Origin: Arachnia propionica
GTDB taxonomy: Bacteria; Actinomycetota; Actinomycetes; Propionibacteriales; Propionibacteriaceae
Direction of reading: 5' to 3'
Assembly (NCBI RefSeq): GCF_003932785.1
Contig: NZ_RQYT01000008.1
Location: 1-64,000 of the forward strand
Length of the DNA: 64,000 bases
Shown here: piece after piece, positions 43,727 through 51,946 of the stretch
How positions within the stretch are numbered: the stretch's first letter is position 1
Layout of the letters: each line of letters begins with the position of its first letter
Notes under the pieces: model-generated
Database searches by the model: none
Seen by the model: the letters and a program-made list of their open reading frames with translations, nothing else
What the model was told of the DNA's origin: nothing
Position numbers and translations under genes: made by a program

Positions 43727-44859
43727 GGGTGGTCCTTTCTGCCCTGATGGTGGGCGGTTGGGTTGTCTGTGGGGGTTGTTTGGCGTTTGGTTCGGGCGCC
43801 CTGGATGCGCTGCCAGGCGAGTTGGGCGAAGTCGGGGTTGAGTTCGATGCCGAGCCAGTCGCGGTGGTGTTTCTCGGCGACGATGGCGGTGGTGCCGGAG
43901 CCGATGAAGGGGTCGAGGACGATGCCTGGTTCGCTGGCTTGGCCATCTGGGGCGCAGTGGCAGCTGGGGGTCAGTGCCAGGCGGAGGGCTTCGGTGCCGA
44001 GGCGGCGGATGGGGCGGGTGTAGGGGGCGCGGCAGGTGCGGCAGCGTCGTTCGGGACAGCCTGCCAGCAGCATGCGGTCGACGAGGTGGGTCGGGTAGGT
44101 GGCGAAGTGGGCGCCGCGGTAGTTGGAGGCGGCCAGGTGCCAGACGTCGCCGGGGTTCTTGCCGAGGGGGTGGCAGATGGTCTTTTGGCGTTTCATGGTG
44201 GCCAGGCCTTGGTCGCCGTCGGTGTTGGGGCCGCGCCAGTGCGGGGGCATTCCTCGGCGGTGACGGCTGGGTGGGCGATGGTGGGGTCGGTGGGCGCGGG
44301 GTTGCCGTGGTGGCGGGCTGGGGCGTCCGTCTGGTGTGGTGCAGCGGGTCTTTGGGGGTTGGCGGATGGCGTCGAGGGCGAAGTAATAGCGGGAGCTGCG
44401 GGTCAGCAGGTAGATGACCTCGTGGGTGCAGGACAAGCGGTCGGTGACGGATGAGGGGATGGCGTTGGTCTTGGCCCAGACGATCTTGTTGCGCAGGGTC
44501 CAGCCTCGCTGGATGAGTGCCAGGGCCAGACGTTCAGGACCCAACAGCAGACTCTTCTTCGGGGCGCCTTCGCGCTGGTGGGTGCTGTAGCTGTCCCCGA
44601 GGTTGAGCCACAGGGTGCCGGTAGGAACCAGGACACGGGCCATTTCGTCGGTGACGGCGAGGAGGCCACTCACCCAGTCCTGGACGGCGTCCTCAAGGCC
44701 CAGTTGGCCTTGGTGCTGGTAGTCGCGGAGCCGGAAGTACGGCGGGCTGGTGATGATGCAGTCGATACTGCCCGTCTCAAGTTCTTGGAGGCGGCTGAGC
44801 GCGTCACCGACGAGGATGGTGCCGCGCGGCTGAGGTGCGGCGGTGAGGGTTGGGGTCAT
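43723..44859 (-). CDS. DNA methyltransferase (N4-cytosine/N6-adenine class)
   Basis: Enzyme of 378 residues. Motif IV is TSPPY (37-41) and motif I is DPFIGSGTTAIVAEKH near the C terminus, a circularly permuted beta-class order. SPPY favours N4-cytosine modification. Between them are RNKIVWAKTNAIPSSV, NPGDVWHLAASNYRGAHFAT and a small Cys cluster (CPERRCRTCRAP...CHC). A low-complexity Arg/Pro stretch lies around residues 195-230. No restriction endonuclease is adjacent, so it is an orphan, probably for self-protection. Start chosen at 44859 because it overlaps the upstream gene by 4 bases. Confidence 0.85.
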   Translation of the reverse strand: MTPTLTAAPQPRGTILVGDALSRLQELETGSIDCIITSPPYFRLRDYQHQGQLGLEDAVQDWVSGLLAVTDEMARVLVPTGTLWLNLGDSYSTHQREGAPKKSLLLGPERLALALIQRGWTLRNKIVWAKTNAIPSSVTDRLSCTHEVIYLLTRSSRYYFALDAIRQPPKTRCTTPDGRPSPPPRQPRAHRPHHRPPSRHRRGMPPHWRGPNTDGDQGLATMKRQKTICHPLGKNPGDVWHLAASNYRGAHFATYPTHLVDRMLLAGCPERRCRTCRAPYTRPIRRLGTEALRLALTPSCHCAPDGQASEPGIVLDPFIGSGTTAIVAEKHHRDWLGIELNPDFAQLAWQRIQGARTKRQTTPTDNPTAHHQGRKDHP

Positions 44860-45869
44860 GGGTGGTCCTTTCTGCCCTGGTCGGGCTGGTTGGTGTCTGT
44901 CGCCTCGCCCCACAGCACCTGGTCGAGTTGGTCGGGGGTGGCGGTGGTGAACAGGCGTGGTTCGAGGCGGGTGGTGCGGTGGATGCGTCGGGTGAGTTCT
45001 GCTGAGCGGTGTTCGGCGCGGGGGCCGTGCATGAGCCAGAGGACGCGGGGGAAGCTGCCGTGCTGGGCTTGTTCGAGGCCGCTGGTGTAGTAGTCGGTGT
45101 AGGTGCGGCATTTGGCCAGGAGGCTGGGGAGGGATTCGGTGCCCATGTCGATCTCGATGAACCAGTAGTCGTCCCAGGTGCCGTGGTGGTCGGTGCCGGT
45201 GAGGTGGGCGGCGAGGTCGGGCCGGATGAGTCGGGTTTCGCCGCCCAGGCCGGTGTAGTGGCGCCAGCTGGTGGGTTCGGTCTGGACTGCCACGGTGATG
45301 CCTCGTTGTTGTCCTTCACGGAGTGTGAGGTGGCAGTCGGCGGTGGCGAGGGTGTGGCTGAGGAAGCGTTCGGATGGTTCGTGGGTGCGCCAGGTGTGGC
45401 CGGTGTCGGGCAGGAGGATGCGGGCTCCGGCGGGGGCGAGTTGCCAGACCTTTGCTTCGGAGCCTGCTCTGACTCCCCCGATACGCCGCTGGAGTGCGCG
45501 AATGAGGTGGTCTCGTGCCAGTCTGGCCAGGACGCGTCGGGTGGTGCGTGCGGCGGATGCGGGGCTGGCGTGGTCGGTGAAGCAGAAGGCTTGGAGCTGG
45601 GCGGTGGTGAGGTAGCGGTGCTGCCAGAGCTGGGACAGAACCTGGTGGTCCCGGTCGGACAAGGCAGCAGCCAGGCGACGACGCGTCCGGACACCGACCC
45701 TGCCGGGTGGTTGCCGGGCCGGGGGCGACGAGGAACGAGGAGTATTCGTCCCCCGAGATTGCCCAGACTGGTCGGTGGCTTGGTGGTTTGCCGTGGTGGT
45801 GGTTGAGCCGGGTGGAACAGCGGCCGGTAGCCCGGGAGGGCTGGTGTGGCGGGGTGGCTGGGTCATCAT
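44856..45869 (-). CDS. Replication-relaxation family protein
   Basis: Protein of 337 residues. After a Pro-rich N terminus (to about 60) come two winged-helix-like regions (LSDRDHQVLSQLWQHRYLTTAQLQAFCF, VLARLARDHLIRALQRR) and a C-terminal domain with RPDLAAHL...WFIEIDMGTESLPSLLAKCRTYTDYY. The family accompanies actinobacterial conjugative elements next to a VirD4/HerA-like ATPase, as here, and is thought to act in DNA processing. It overlaps both neighbours by 4 bases. Confidence 0.82.
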   Translation of the reverse strand: MMTQPPRHTSPPGLPAAVPPGSTTTTANHQATDQSGQSRGTNTPRSSSPPARQPPGRVGVRTRRRLAAALSDRDHQVLSQLWQHRYLTTAQLQAFCFTDHASPASAARTTRRVLARLARDHLIRALQRRIGGVRAGSEAKVWQLAPAGARILLPDTGHTWRTHEPSERFLSHTLATADCHLTLREGQQRGITVAVQTEPTSWRHYTGLGGETRLIRPDLAAHLTGTDHHGTWDDYWFIEIDMGTESLPSLLAKCRTYTDYYTSGLEQAQHGSFPRVLWLMHGPRAEHRSAELTRRIHRTTRLEPRLFTTATPDQLDQVLWGEATDTNQPDQGRKDHP

Positions 45870-48139
45870 GAGGCGGCTCCTTCCTGGTCGGGGTTGGTGG
45901 GGGTGCGGTGTACTCGCCCGATGACCCCGGCCCCTCTGGCCTCGCTGGTGCTGTATGGGCTGGGGATGAGGGCGGTCAGGTCGGCTTCGATGTCAGTGAG
46001 GGCTTGTCCGTAGCTGCGGCGGGATATCAGGGCTGCCTCGTTCGGGTGACGCAGCGCCGGGGTGAGGGGTGTGGTGTGGACCAGTGCGGGTGGTTGGAGG
46101 TCGCCCCCGGCCAGGAGGTGGGCGTAGGCGTGGAAGGCGGGCAGCTGCTGGTAGTCGGCGGGGGTGAGGAGGCCGTTGGAGCGTTTGGCCAGGACACCCG
46201 CGTCGTCTCCGGTGAGGGTGAAGGCGACGCGGGAGCGGGCGTTGGCCAGGATGCCGGCCTTGAGTGCGGGTGGGAGTTGGGCGAGGTGTTGGTGGGCCAG
46301 GGTCAGGCCCATGCCGAGTCCGCGGGCCTGTGCCAGGGCGTCGCCGAGGTCACCGGGCAGGCGGAGGTAGTCCTGGACCTCGTCGATGTGCAGCATGACC
46401 GGGCGGCGGCCGAAGGCTTGGAGGGCGGCCCGTCCGAGGGCGGCTTGCCAGACCAGGGACACCACCACGGAACCAAGCAGTTGGGCGGCTTCGGCCCCCA
46501 GGGCTCCCTTGGCGAGGTTGACCAGCACCACCCGTGGCGGTTTTCCGCCTCCTTGTCCTGGTGTGTGGGTGAACAGGTCGGTGAAGGAGAAGCGGGGTCG
46601 GCGTTGTCCGAAGATGGCGCGCAGTTGGGGGCGCAGCAGGATGGGGCGCAGCTTGTTCAGTAGTGGGGAGATGGCCTGTTGGCGTTCGCCGTCGGACAGG
46701 GCTTCGTACCAGGCCCAGAAGGCGCCGAGCCCCAGTGGGTCGCGCTTGGCCTGTTGCCCGGTGATGGAGCGGCGGAAGCCGGGGTTGGTCAGTAGCAGTG
46801 GCACCATGACCAGGCTGGCGTCGCCGCGTCGGGCGAGGGTGAGCAGGCTGGCGTGGAGGATGTCGTGGGTGCGTGGTCCCCAGGAGTCGGCGTAGAGGGA
46901 GTGGAGCACCCCGAGGAGCAGGTCGGCGGCCAGGTCTGGATCCCGGCTGCCTGCCAGTGGATTGATTCCCACTGGTTGGGGGTCCTTGCCGGAGAGGACG
47001 ACGGTCTCATCCAGCACGGGTTCGGGGATACGGGCGGCGATGTCTGCCACCAGGTCGCCCTTGGGGTCGATGACCACCACGGCGTGCCCGGCGTGGATGT
47101 CGGCCAGGGCCAGGTGGGCCATGAGAGTGGATTTGCCGACCCCGGTCGGCCCGATGAGGTGCAGGTGCCGCAACGAATCCTCGCCCGAGAGTCCGACCAG
47201 GGTGCCGGGGTCGCTCACTGATTCCCCGATGATCCGCCGTCCTGGTGCCGTCGCGGTGTGGATGGCCTCCGAGGGTGCCAGCACTGCCGGGTGGGGGCTG
47301 GCGACGCCGGGCAGTCCCTCGGCGACGGGCCAGGCCAGCAGTCCGGGCAGTTCAGAGGCGCGCAGGTGGAGTGGTAGTAGCCAGGGGGAGCGTGCGGATG
47401 CCAGGGCGCCGGGGGTGGAGCGCCACAGCCGCAGCCGGACCGGTGGCAGTTCCAGGCCCTTCAGGCTGGCGGCGGTCTGGGAGACCAGCCAGTGCGCCCG
47501 GGAAGGACTGGCCGCGGATGCCCCGATACGTACCGCCACATGGAAGCCCGGCTCCTCCAGGCTGGCCGTGACCTGCCGTGACGGGGTCTTCATGCCCTCA
47601 CCGGTGGGGTAACGGCGGGGTGGCAGCCTGCGGCCACACACCACCTGCAGCCGTACCGTCTCACCCTTCCCGGTCGCGGCCAGCACCGCCAGCAGACTCC
47701 GGGTGACGGCTTCAGTGCGGTCGGTGCGCAGCGGATGCAGCATGGTGTGGCTGAAGCGGACAGCCGCCACCGTCGCAGCCGGGGCCGTGGCTGGGGTGTC
47801 GGTGGCCAGGAAGGCCTCACGGGGTACCGCCAGCTGCTGCCCCGTCCGCACCACATGGATACCCGGGTCAACCAGCCGCACCCCCGGCAGATGGGCCAGC
47901 AGCAGCGCCTGGACCGAACGCAGCGCCCACGGCTCCACCCCGAGACGCCACCACACCCGACCAGCACGGGCCAGGACCTCGAAGGCCAGATGCGGACTGC
48001 CCGGCAGGGCGGCCAGGGCCGCCACCACCGAGCGCATCCGCGCCTCATCCACCGGGACCGGCAGCACCAGCTGACGCCACACCAGCCCACTGACCGAACG
48101 AGCAGGCAGCGGAGCCGTCTTCACGGGCACCAGCGTCAT
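45866..48139 (-). CDS. VirD4/HerA-like conjugative coupling ATPase
   Basis: ATPase of 757 residues. Walker A GPTGVGKST lies near 328-336, Walker B-like VVVIDPKGDLVADI and VMLHIDEVQDYLRLPG follow, and LTLAHQHLAQL carries the sensor Gln. Residues 1-300 form a long accessory domain without clear membrane helices, unlike classic VirD4. It probably moves DNA to or through the transfer channel. It is the second gene of the leftward operon with 4-base overlaps on both sides. No relaxase or mating-channel ATPase is present in the element. Confidence 0.88.
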   Translation of the reverse strand: MTLVPVKTAPLPARSVSGLVWRQLVLPVPVDEARMRSVVAALAALPGSPHLAFEVLARAGRVWWRLGVEPWALRSVQALLLAHLPGVRLVDPGIHVVRTGQQLAVPREAFLATDTPATAPAATVAAVRFSHTMLHPLRTDRTEAVTRSLLAVLAATGKGETVRLQVVCGRRLPPRRYPTGEGMKTPSRQVTASLEEPGFHVAVRIGASAASPSRAHWLVSQTAASLKGLELPPVRLRLWRSTPGALASARSPWLLPLHLRASELPGLLAWPVAEGLPGVASPHPAVLAPSEAIHTATAPGRRIIGESVSDPGTLVGLSGEDSLRHLHLIGPTGVGKSTLMAHLALADIHAGHAVVVIDPKGDLVADIAARIPEPVLDETVVLSGKDPQPVGINPLAGSRDPDLAADLLLGVLHSLYADSWGPRTHDILHASLLTLARRGDASLVMVPLLLTNPGFRRSITGQQAKRDPLGLGAFWAWYEALSDGERQQAISPLLNKLRPILLRPQLRAIFGQRRPRFSFTDLFTHTPGQGGGKPPRVVLVNLAKGALGAEAAQLLGSVVVSLVWQAALGRAALQAFGRRPVMLHIDEVQDYLRLPGDLGDALAQARGLGMGLTLAHQHLAQLPPALKAGILANARSRVAFTLTGDDAGVLAKRSNGLLTPADYQQLPAFHAYAHLLAGGDLQPPALVHTTPLTPALRHPNEAALISRRSYGQALTDIEADLTALIPSPYSTSEARGAGVIGRVHRTPTNPDQEGAAS

Positions 48140-48414
48140 GACGACACCTCCCTCTGCTCCGCTGCATGAACAGTGCTGTGCGGCGAGGCGTCGTGGGACA
48201 GACCGGCGTCACGTTCGGCCTCGGCCAGGGCCAGCTCGATGACCGCCCTAGCGATACGGCGCACATCCGGTTCACGGCGCAGCGTGGAGCGCACCCGCAC
48301 CTGATGAACCCGGCGCGGGCGCCCCGGGGACGCCTCACCGGAGCCACCGGACCTGCAGCGAGAGCGCGGCTTGGCAGCCTGAGGTTGACGACGAGAAGTG
48401 TTGTTTCTGGGCAT
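48136..48414 (-). CDS. Small basic hypothetical protein, first gene of transfer-type operon
   Basis: Protein of 92 residues, Arg-rich at the start (RRQPQAAKPRSRCRS) with a central helix (VRSTLRREPDVRRIARAVIELALAEAERDAG). It overlaps the ATPase gene by 4 bases and lies about 130 bp after a good promoter, so it is translated. The basic N terminus suggests nucleic-acid binding; function unknown. Confidence 0.6.
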   Translation of the reverse strand: MPRNNTSRRQPQAAKPRSRCRSGGSGEASPGRPRRVHQVRVRSTLRREPDVRRIARAVIELALAEAERDAGLSHDASPHSTVHAAEQREVSS

Positions 48415-48542
48415 GACGAATACAGCCTCCTTTCACGGGCTTACTTGAATCTCATGGCTTCACTCGCAGCAGGGGGCTGGTCCGGCTCGGCACGATGCCG
48501 CCTTGGGTCTCGCGGACCAGCCACGGGCGAGGAACTGCCCTG

Positions 48543-48571
48543 AGTATGCGTTCAATTAATTGAACGGTCAA
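48543..48571 (-). promoter_or_regulatory. Promoter of the transfer-type operon with palindrome in the spacer
   Basis: On the minus strand TTGACC (48571-48566) and CATACT (48548-48543) are 17 bp apart. The spacer is almost entirely the 16-bp perfect palindrome GTTCAATTAATTGAAC (48550-48565), an ideal repressor site. Confidence 0.75.
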
Positions 48572-48572
48572 T

Positions 48573-48593
48573 GGGTTTGGTGTATTTCACAAC
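48573..48593. promoter_or_regulatory. 21-bp element upstream of -35 (second copy)
   Basis: Plus-strand GGGTTTGGTGT...TCACAAC matches 39193-39213 at 18 of 21 positions and has the same one-base spacing to the -35 hexamer. A shared activator or repressor site for the two leftward operons is likely. Confidence 0.7.
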
Positions 48594-48657
48594 ACCGGAT
48601 GGAACAGACGGGACACGGGTGCGTCGGGCCTGGTTTCACGGCGGGCTGGAGGGCGGC

Positions 48658-48843
48658 TCAGCGCCACCTCCCCCACGCCCACCCCGCCAAGGCCACCACC
48701 CCCGTGATGGCCAGCCCGGTGAGGAGCCAGGGCCAGATGCTGCAGATGAGCTCCACCGCGATCTTCAAAGCGAGGGCGGCCAGCAGGATGGTGAAACACC
48801 AGCCAAGCAACTTGTCCAGCAGCGAGGACGGGGTCTCAGCCAT
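48658..48843 (-). CDS. Small two-helix membrane protein
   Basis: Protein of 61 residues with two hydrophobic helices (about 13-33 and 36-56) and a short charged start MAETPSSLLDK. It overlaps the preceding gene by 8 bases. With the two small genes upstream it forms a short leftward set just ahead of the transfer-type operon promoter, and may help form a transfer channel. Confidence 0.62.
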   Translation of the reverse strand: MAETPSSLLDKLLGWCFTILLAALALKIAVELICSIWPWLLTGLAITGVVALAGWAWGRWR

Positions 48844-49117
48844 GACGCCCTCCCCAGTCCTGGCGGGGACGGCGCTCTTGGTCCATGTGTTGCATGGCGG
48901 TGCGCAGCATGTCTGCCTGGACACGGTAGGCCTGAGCCTGCAGCTGCCGGGCCAGGAGCTGGGCGTCGTGGTGGATGCGGAGTTGTTCACGCTGCTGGTA
49001 GCGCTGGAGGGCGCGGGTATGGTCCCGGTAGACCTCGACCAGCCCCCACCCCAGCAGAGCGATTCCTGCCAGGAAACACAGCGTCAAGACCGCAGCGATG
49101 ATGCTGAGCATGGTCAC
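48836..49117 (-). CDS. Small membrane-anchored coiled-coil protein
   Basis: Protein of 93 residues: one N-terminal helix (about 4-27, LSIIAAVLTLCFLAGIALLGWGL) then a long charged, Gln-rich coiled coil (YRDHTRALQRYQQREQLRIHHDAQLLARQLQAQ written in part). An ATG two codons in is an alternative start. Coupled to the next gene by an 8-base overlap. Topology suggests a membrane-anchored partner of the ATPase; inference only. Confidence 0.6.
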   Translation of the reverse strand: MTMLSIIAAVLTLCFLAGIALLGWGLVEVYRDHTRALQRYQQREQLRIHHDAQLLARQLQAQAYRVQADMLRTAMQHMDQERRPRQDWGGRHG

Positions 49118-49152
49118 TGGAACCTCGCGATGGCCTGAGCCGCACCCGTGGC

Positions 49153-49425
49153 CTAGGCACCCAGCAGCGCCTCCAGGTAGGGCGCACTCTCCGGCGCGAC
49201 CTGGGACAGACTCTGCCCGGTCATGACCAGGGTGCCGACGTTGTGCATGGCCGCGTTGGTGAGGCCAGCTCGGGCACTGTCCCGAGCGGCAGCAACCTCA
49301 CTGCGGCCCTGCAGCCAGTCCAGCTCACGCTGAACCGGCCGAGCGACGGCCCGGGGCAAGGACGAACCGGACTCACCGAACACCGACAGGCCAGTGTGGG
49401 AGGAGGAGGTGGGGAGGAGGGACAT
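49153..49425 (-). CDS. Hypothetical protein
   Basis: Protein of 90 residues beginning MSLLPTSSSHTG, with a mixed helical middle (PVQRELDWLQGRSEVAAARDSARAG) and no membrane helix. AGGAG 9 bases before the ATG supports this start over the longer frame to 49686, which would run under the divergent gene. First of three small leftward genes. Confidence 0.6.
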   Translation of the reverse strand: MSLLPTSSSHTGLSVFGESGSSLPRAVARPVQRELDWLQGRSEVAAARDSARAGLTNAAMHNVGTLVMTGQSLSQVAPESAPYLEALLGA

Positions 49426-49568
49426 GAGAGGGGCTCCTAACGCTTCGAGTGGTGGACGGAAGCCGCTGGTCGGGCTTCGTGACACCAGTCCAGCGGAGGA
49501 GCGCATGGCTGGTCGTGACAGAAAAGTGACAGTTCCTGGCCAAGGGGGGTGGTGGCAGACTGCGAGGC

Positions 49569-50402
49569 ATGGAGGAGCCGGGATTCGTGGCGAGCGAGCC
49601 GTATGTGCCGACAGTCGACCCCGCGCGGGTAGATGAGGCCCATACGGCACTGGTGGGGCTGCGTGGGTTACACGGACAGCTGACAATGGCGAAGTTCAGC
49701 GGCTACCCGGTGCTGGTGCAGTTGTGCGGTGAGGGTGACTTGGTGGAGGCGTTCATGGCGTTCCAGCGAGAACTGCGACGCTACGAACGCGGCACGAGGT
49801 TCGAGGCAGCAGCAGCGCTGAGTATCTCGAGTGATGCGGAGACGGTCCTGGACCGGCTCACGATGACGGCGGAACACTTCGACTACCAGGACCAACGCAC
49901 CATCCGCCGCTGGTCGGATCGGGGGTTACGAAGCATCGCGGAAGACTTGGTAGCCATGGCCACCGTACGGGGTCGACTGGGACGAGAACTGCTCACCTTG
50001 ACCCTCACCGGGACACCCGACCACGGGCACTGCCTACTGATGGACCAGATGGACTTCGCAAACCTTGACTCTGCCCCGCCCAGCGTGACCGTGTGGCTGT
50101 GGCGAGATGAAGAGCAAGCTGACGAAGCCAGCATGGAGCTGACCAGCAGTCATACTCGGCAGGCGGAGGATGGCAGCTACCGCAACACACGCTGGCGGGT
50201 GGCCCTGCCCGACCTGAGGAATCTGGTAGTAGACAAGGAGCGTCGCCGCCTCACGGACAAGGTCGTGACGGTGGCTGTGCAGGGGCGCAGTGCACCGGCG
50301 CGTACGGTGACGTGGCGCAACGAGGCGTCCCTGCCCGAAGGTGTCGTCGCGGAAGTGATGGTCCACAGGACGATGGTGATGGTGGAAGTGCAAGTCCTTT
50401 AG
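49569..50402 (+). CDS. Hypothetical protein
   Basis: Protein of 277 residues that I cannot assign. The first 130 residues are helical (FMAFQRELRRYERGTRFEAAAAL, IAEDLVAMATVRGRLGREL), the second half is beta-rich (SVTVWLWRDEEQ, MVHRTMVMVEVQVL). No signal peptide or catalytic motif is evident. It is divergent from the three small genes; the 143-bp gap has two GTGACAG repeats (49514-49534 region) that could be regulator sites. A 54-codon frame starts one base after its stop. Confidence 0.6.
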   Translation: MEEPGFVASEPYVPTVDPARVDEAHTALVGLRGLHGQLTMAKFSGYPVLVQLCGEGDLVEAFMAFQRELRRYERGTRFEAAAALSISSDAETVLDRLTMTAEHFDYQDQRTIRRWSDRGLRSIAEDLVAMATVRGRLGRELLTLTLTGTPDHGHCLLMDQMDFANLDSAPPSVTVWLWRDEEQADEASMELTSSHTRQAEDGSYRNTRWRVALPDLRNLVVDKERRRLTDKVVTVAVQGRSAPARTVTWRNEASLPEGVVAEVMVHRTMVMVEVQVL

Positions 50403-50403
50403 C

Positions 50404-50568
50404 ATGGCGACGGAGCATGCGTCAAGAGCTGAATGGCATCTTTTGCAAGATGTGCAAGCCGGTTTGATCAGCGACCCGGCCGCCGCGTCGAAACTACACC
50501 AAGAAGCAGATCATGCTACACTTCTTCCCCAGCGAACTGCGTCGAACAAAGTAGCAACCTATACCTAA
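50404..50568 (+). CDS. Possible small protein (54 residues)
   Basis: Open frame starting one base after the stop of the 277-residue gene: MATEHASRAEWHLLQDVQAG... ending in ASNKVATYT. Acidic-helical start, no known motif. Spacing suggests translational coupling, but there is no independent support. The rest of the gap to 50677 shows no feature besides a rise in AT content. Confidence 0.35.
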   Translation: MATEHASRAEWHLLQDVQAGLISDPAAASKLHQEADHATLLPQRTASNKVATYT

Positions 50569-50677
50569 CCATGAAGACGGGAGAGGCAAATGGGCACATT
50601 TTGTAAAAGTTCTTTGAAGGCAAGATGATACCTCTCATATCATCCCGAATGGCCAACAGGGAGAGCAGTGGCTTGCG

Positions 50678-51946
50678 ATGACTATTGCGATAGGTTTGAG
50701 CCCTCTTCATGGGAGCCAGAAGAGTCCTGTAATCTCAAGAGTAGTGGAGTGGCTTCTGAGGCAGCAAAATGAAGATGGAGGTATACCCGCTGGAAAGCCG
50801 GGTGATAGAAGCGGCTGCTGGACTACCGCGGCGACTATTGCTGCTGCCTTAGGCAATGGGTACGACTATGAGAAAGTTCGAAATCTAGTCGATTTTCTCC
50901 TAAACAAACAGTATCACGATAGGGTTAAGTGTGGCTCTTGGCCACTAATCTTGGCGTACCCCGCCTCCGTGCTGGCCACAGCTGACGCCGTGCGTTCTCT
51001 GATTATGGTAAAGAATCGAGTTATTCCGCAAGATGTGCGCCGGAGAGTACGGGGGGCGATTAATGACGGGATAAAATGGCTTTTGGAGGTGTATCGTCCC
51101 TCGGAGGGGGCATGGCCATATTCCCAAGATGGGCGAGATCAACCTGACTCATTATTTGCCACGTGTTCGGCGTTGCTGGCAGTCAATCAGACAGGCAATT
51201 TGAGCCCGAAAATGCAAGATGAAGTAAGGGATTACATACTGGAGTGCCAAGATCCTGCCACAGGGGGATGGCGCTCCAATAAGTCTCTCAAGGGTCCCGT
51301 TAATGCATCTGACACAGCACGAGCCCTTGTGACGCTGATAGATGCAGATCTTCTCCCTCCCGGCCACAGCGCCATAAAAAGAGGATTTAGGTATCTGCGA
51401 CGACAAGCACGCCGCACGATACGAACGCAAAAGGTATCCATAACTTCCCGGAGAGACGCTGCCGAGACTGTAGTCAACAATAACACGGCTTGCGATATGT
51501 TGATTGCTTTGACCATAAGCCATAGGTTTGCCGATTACGGCCATTCCAAGTGCGTTCAATTCCTCATGTCTACTATTGATGACGTTCGAGGTTACTGGGA
51601 ACTCCAAGACGAAGAACATTCTGAAATGATAACCACATGGCCGACCGCTGATTGGTTGATTACTCAGTCAACCGTGCTTAGTGAACGGAAAGCTAGTTAC
51701 CGAACCATACAGATTCTGGCGGCTTTGAGAGTCAAAGCCGCGAAAATTGGTTTATTGACGACTGGGGCCGCCGCAAGTAGCCTAGTTATCCTTGCCCCAA
51801 ACGTAGCGGCACAAGTACTTACGCCGCTAGAGACACCTCTTGCGCGCTCTGTTGCTTCTACGGTATTATTCGGGATAGCGGCTTCCGCCTGCTGGGATTT
51901 CATTAAAAGTATTGTTCAGCGCTTTCGAAATAAAGGAGGAGAATAA
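50678..51946 (+). CDS. Squalene-cyclase/prenyltransferase-like toroid protein with C-terminal membrane anchor
   Basis: Protein of 422 residues. Repeats typical of the (alpha-alpha) toroid of terpene cyclases and prenyltransferases are visible: QNEDGGIP (30-37), GSWP (86-89), EGAWPY (143-148), QDPATGGW (191-198), GYWE (305-308). The DxDD catalytic motif of class II cyclases is absent, so it may be a binding or sensing scaffold. Two hydrophobic helices (about 358-382 and 388-406) anchor the C terminus. Its stop overlaps the deaminase start (TAATG), with AAAGGAGGAG inside its end. Markedly AT-richer than the backbone. Confidence 0.78.
   Translation: MTIAIGLSPLHGSQKSPVISRVVEWLLRQQNEDGGIPAGKPGDRSGCWTTAATIAAALGNGYDYEKVRNLVDFLLNKQYHDRVKCGSWPLILAYPASVLATADAVRSLIMVKNRVIPQDVRRRVRGAINDGIKWLLEVYRPSEGAWPYSQDGRDQPDSLFATCSALLAVNQTGNLSPKMQDEVRDYILECQDPATGGWRSNKSLKGPVNASDTARALVTLIDADLLPPGHSAIKRGFRYLRRQARRTIRTQKVSITSRRDAAETVVNNNTACDMLIALTISHRFADYGHSKCVQFLMSTIDDVRGYWELQDEEHSEMITTWPTADWLITQSTVLSERKASYRTIQILAALRVKAAKIGLLTTGAAASSLVILAPNVAAQVLTPLETPLARSVASTVLFGIAASACWDFIKSIVQRFRNKGGE

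Noticed and set aside
42915-43946. A 343-residue minus-strand frame
   Set aside because: It overlaps ardA and the methyltransferase end; only its last 89 codons (CopG-like, own RBS) look real.
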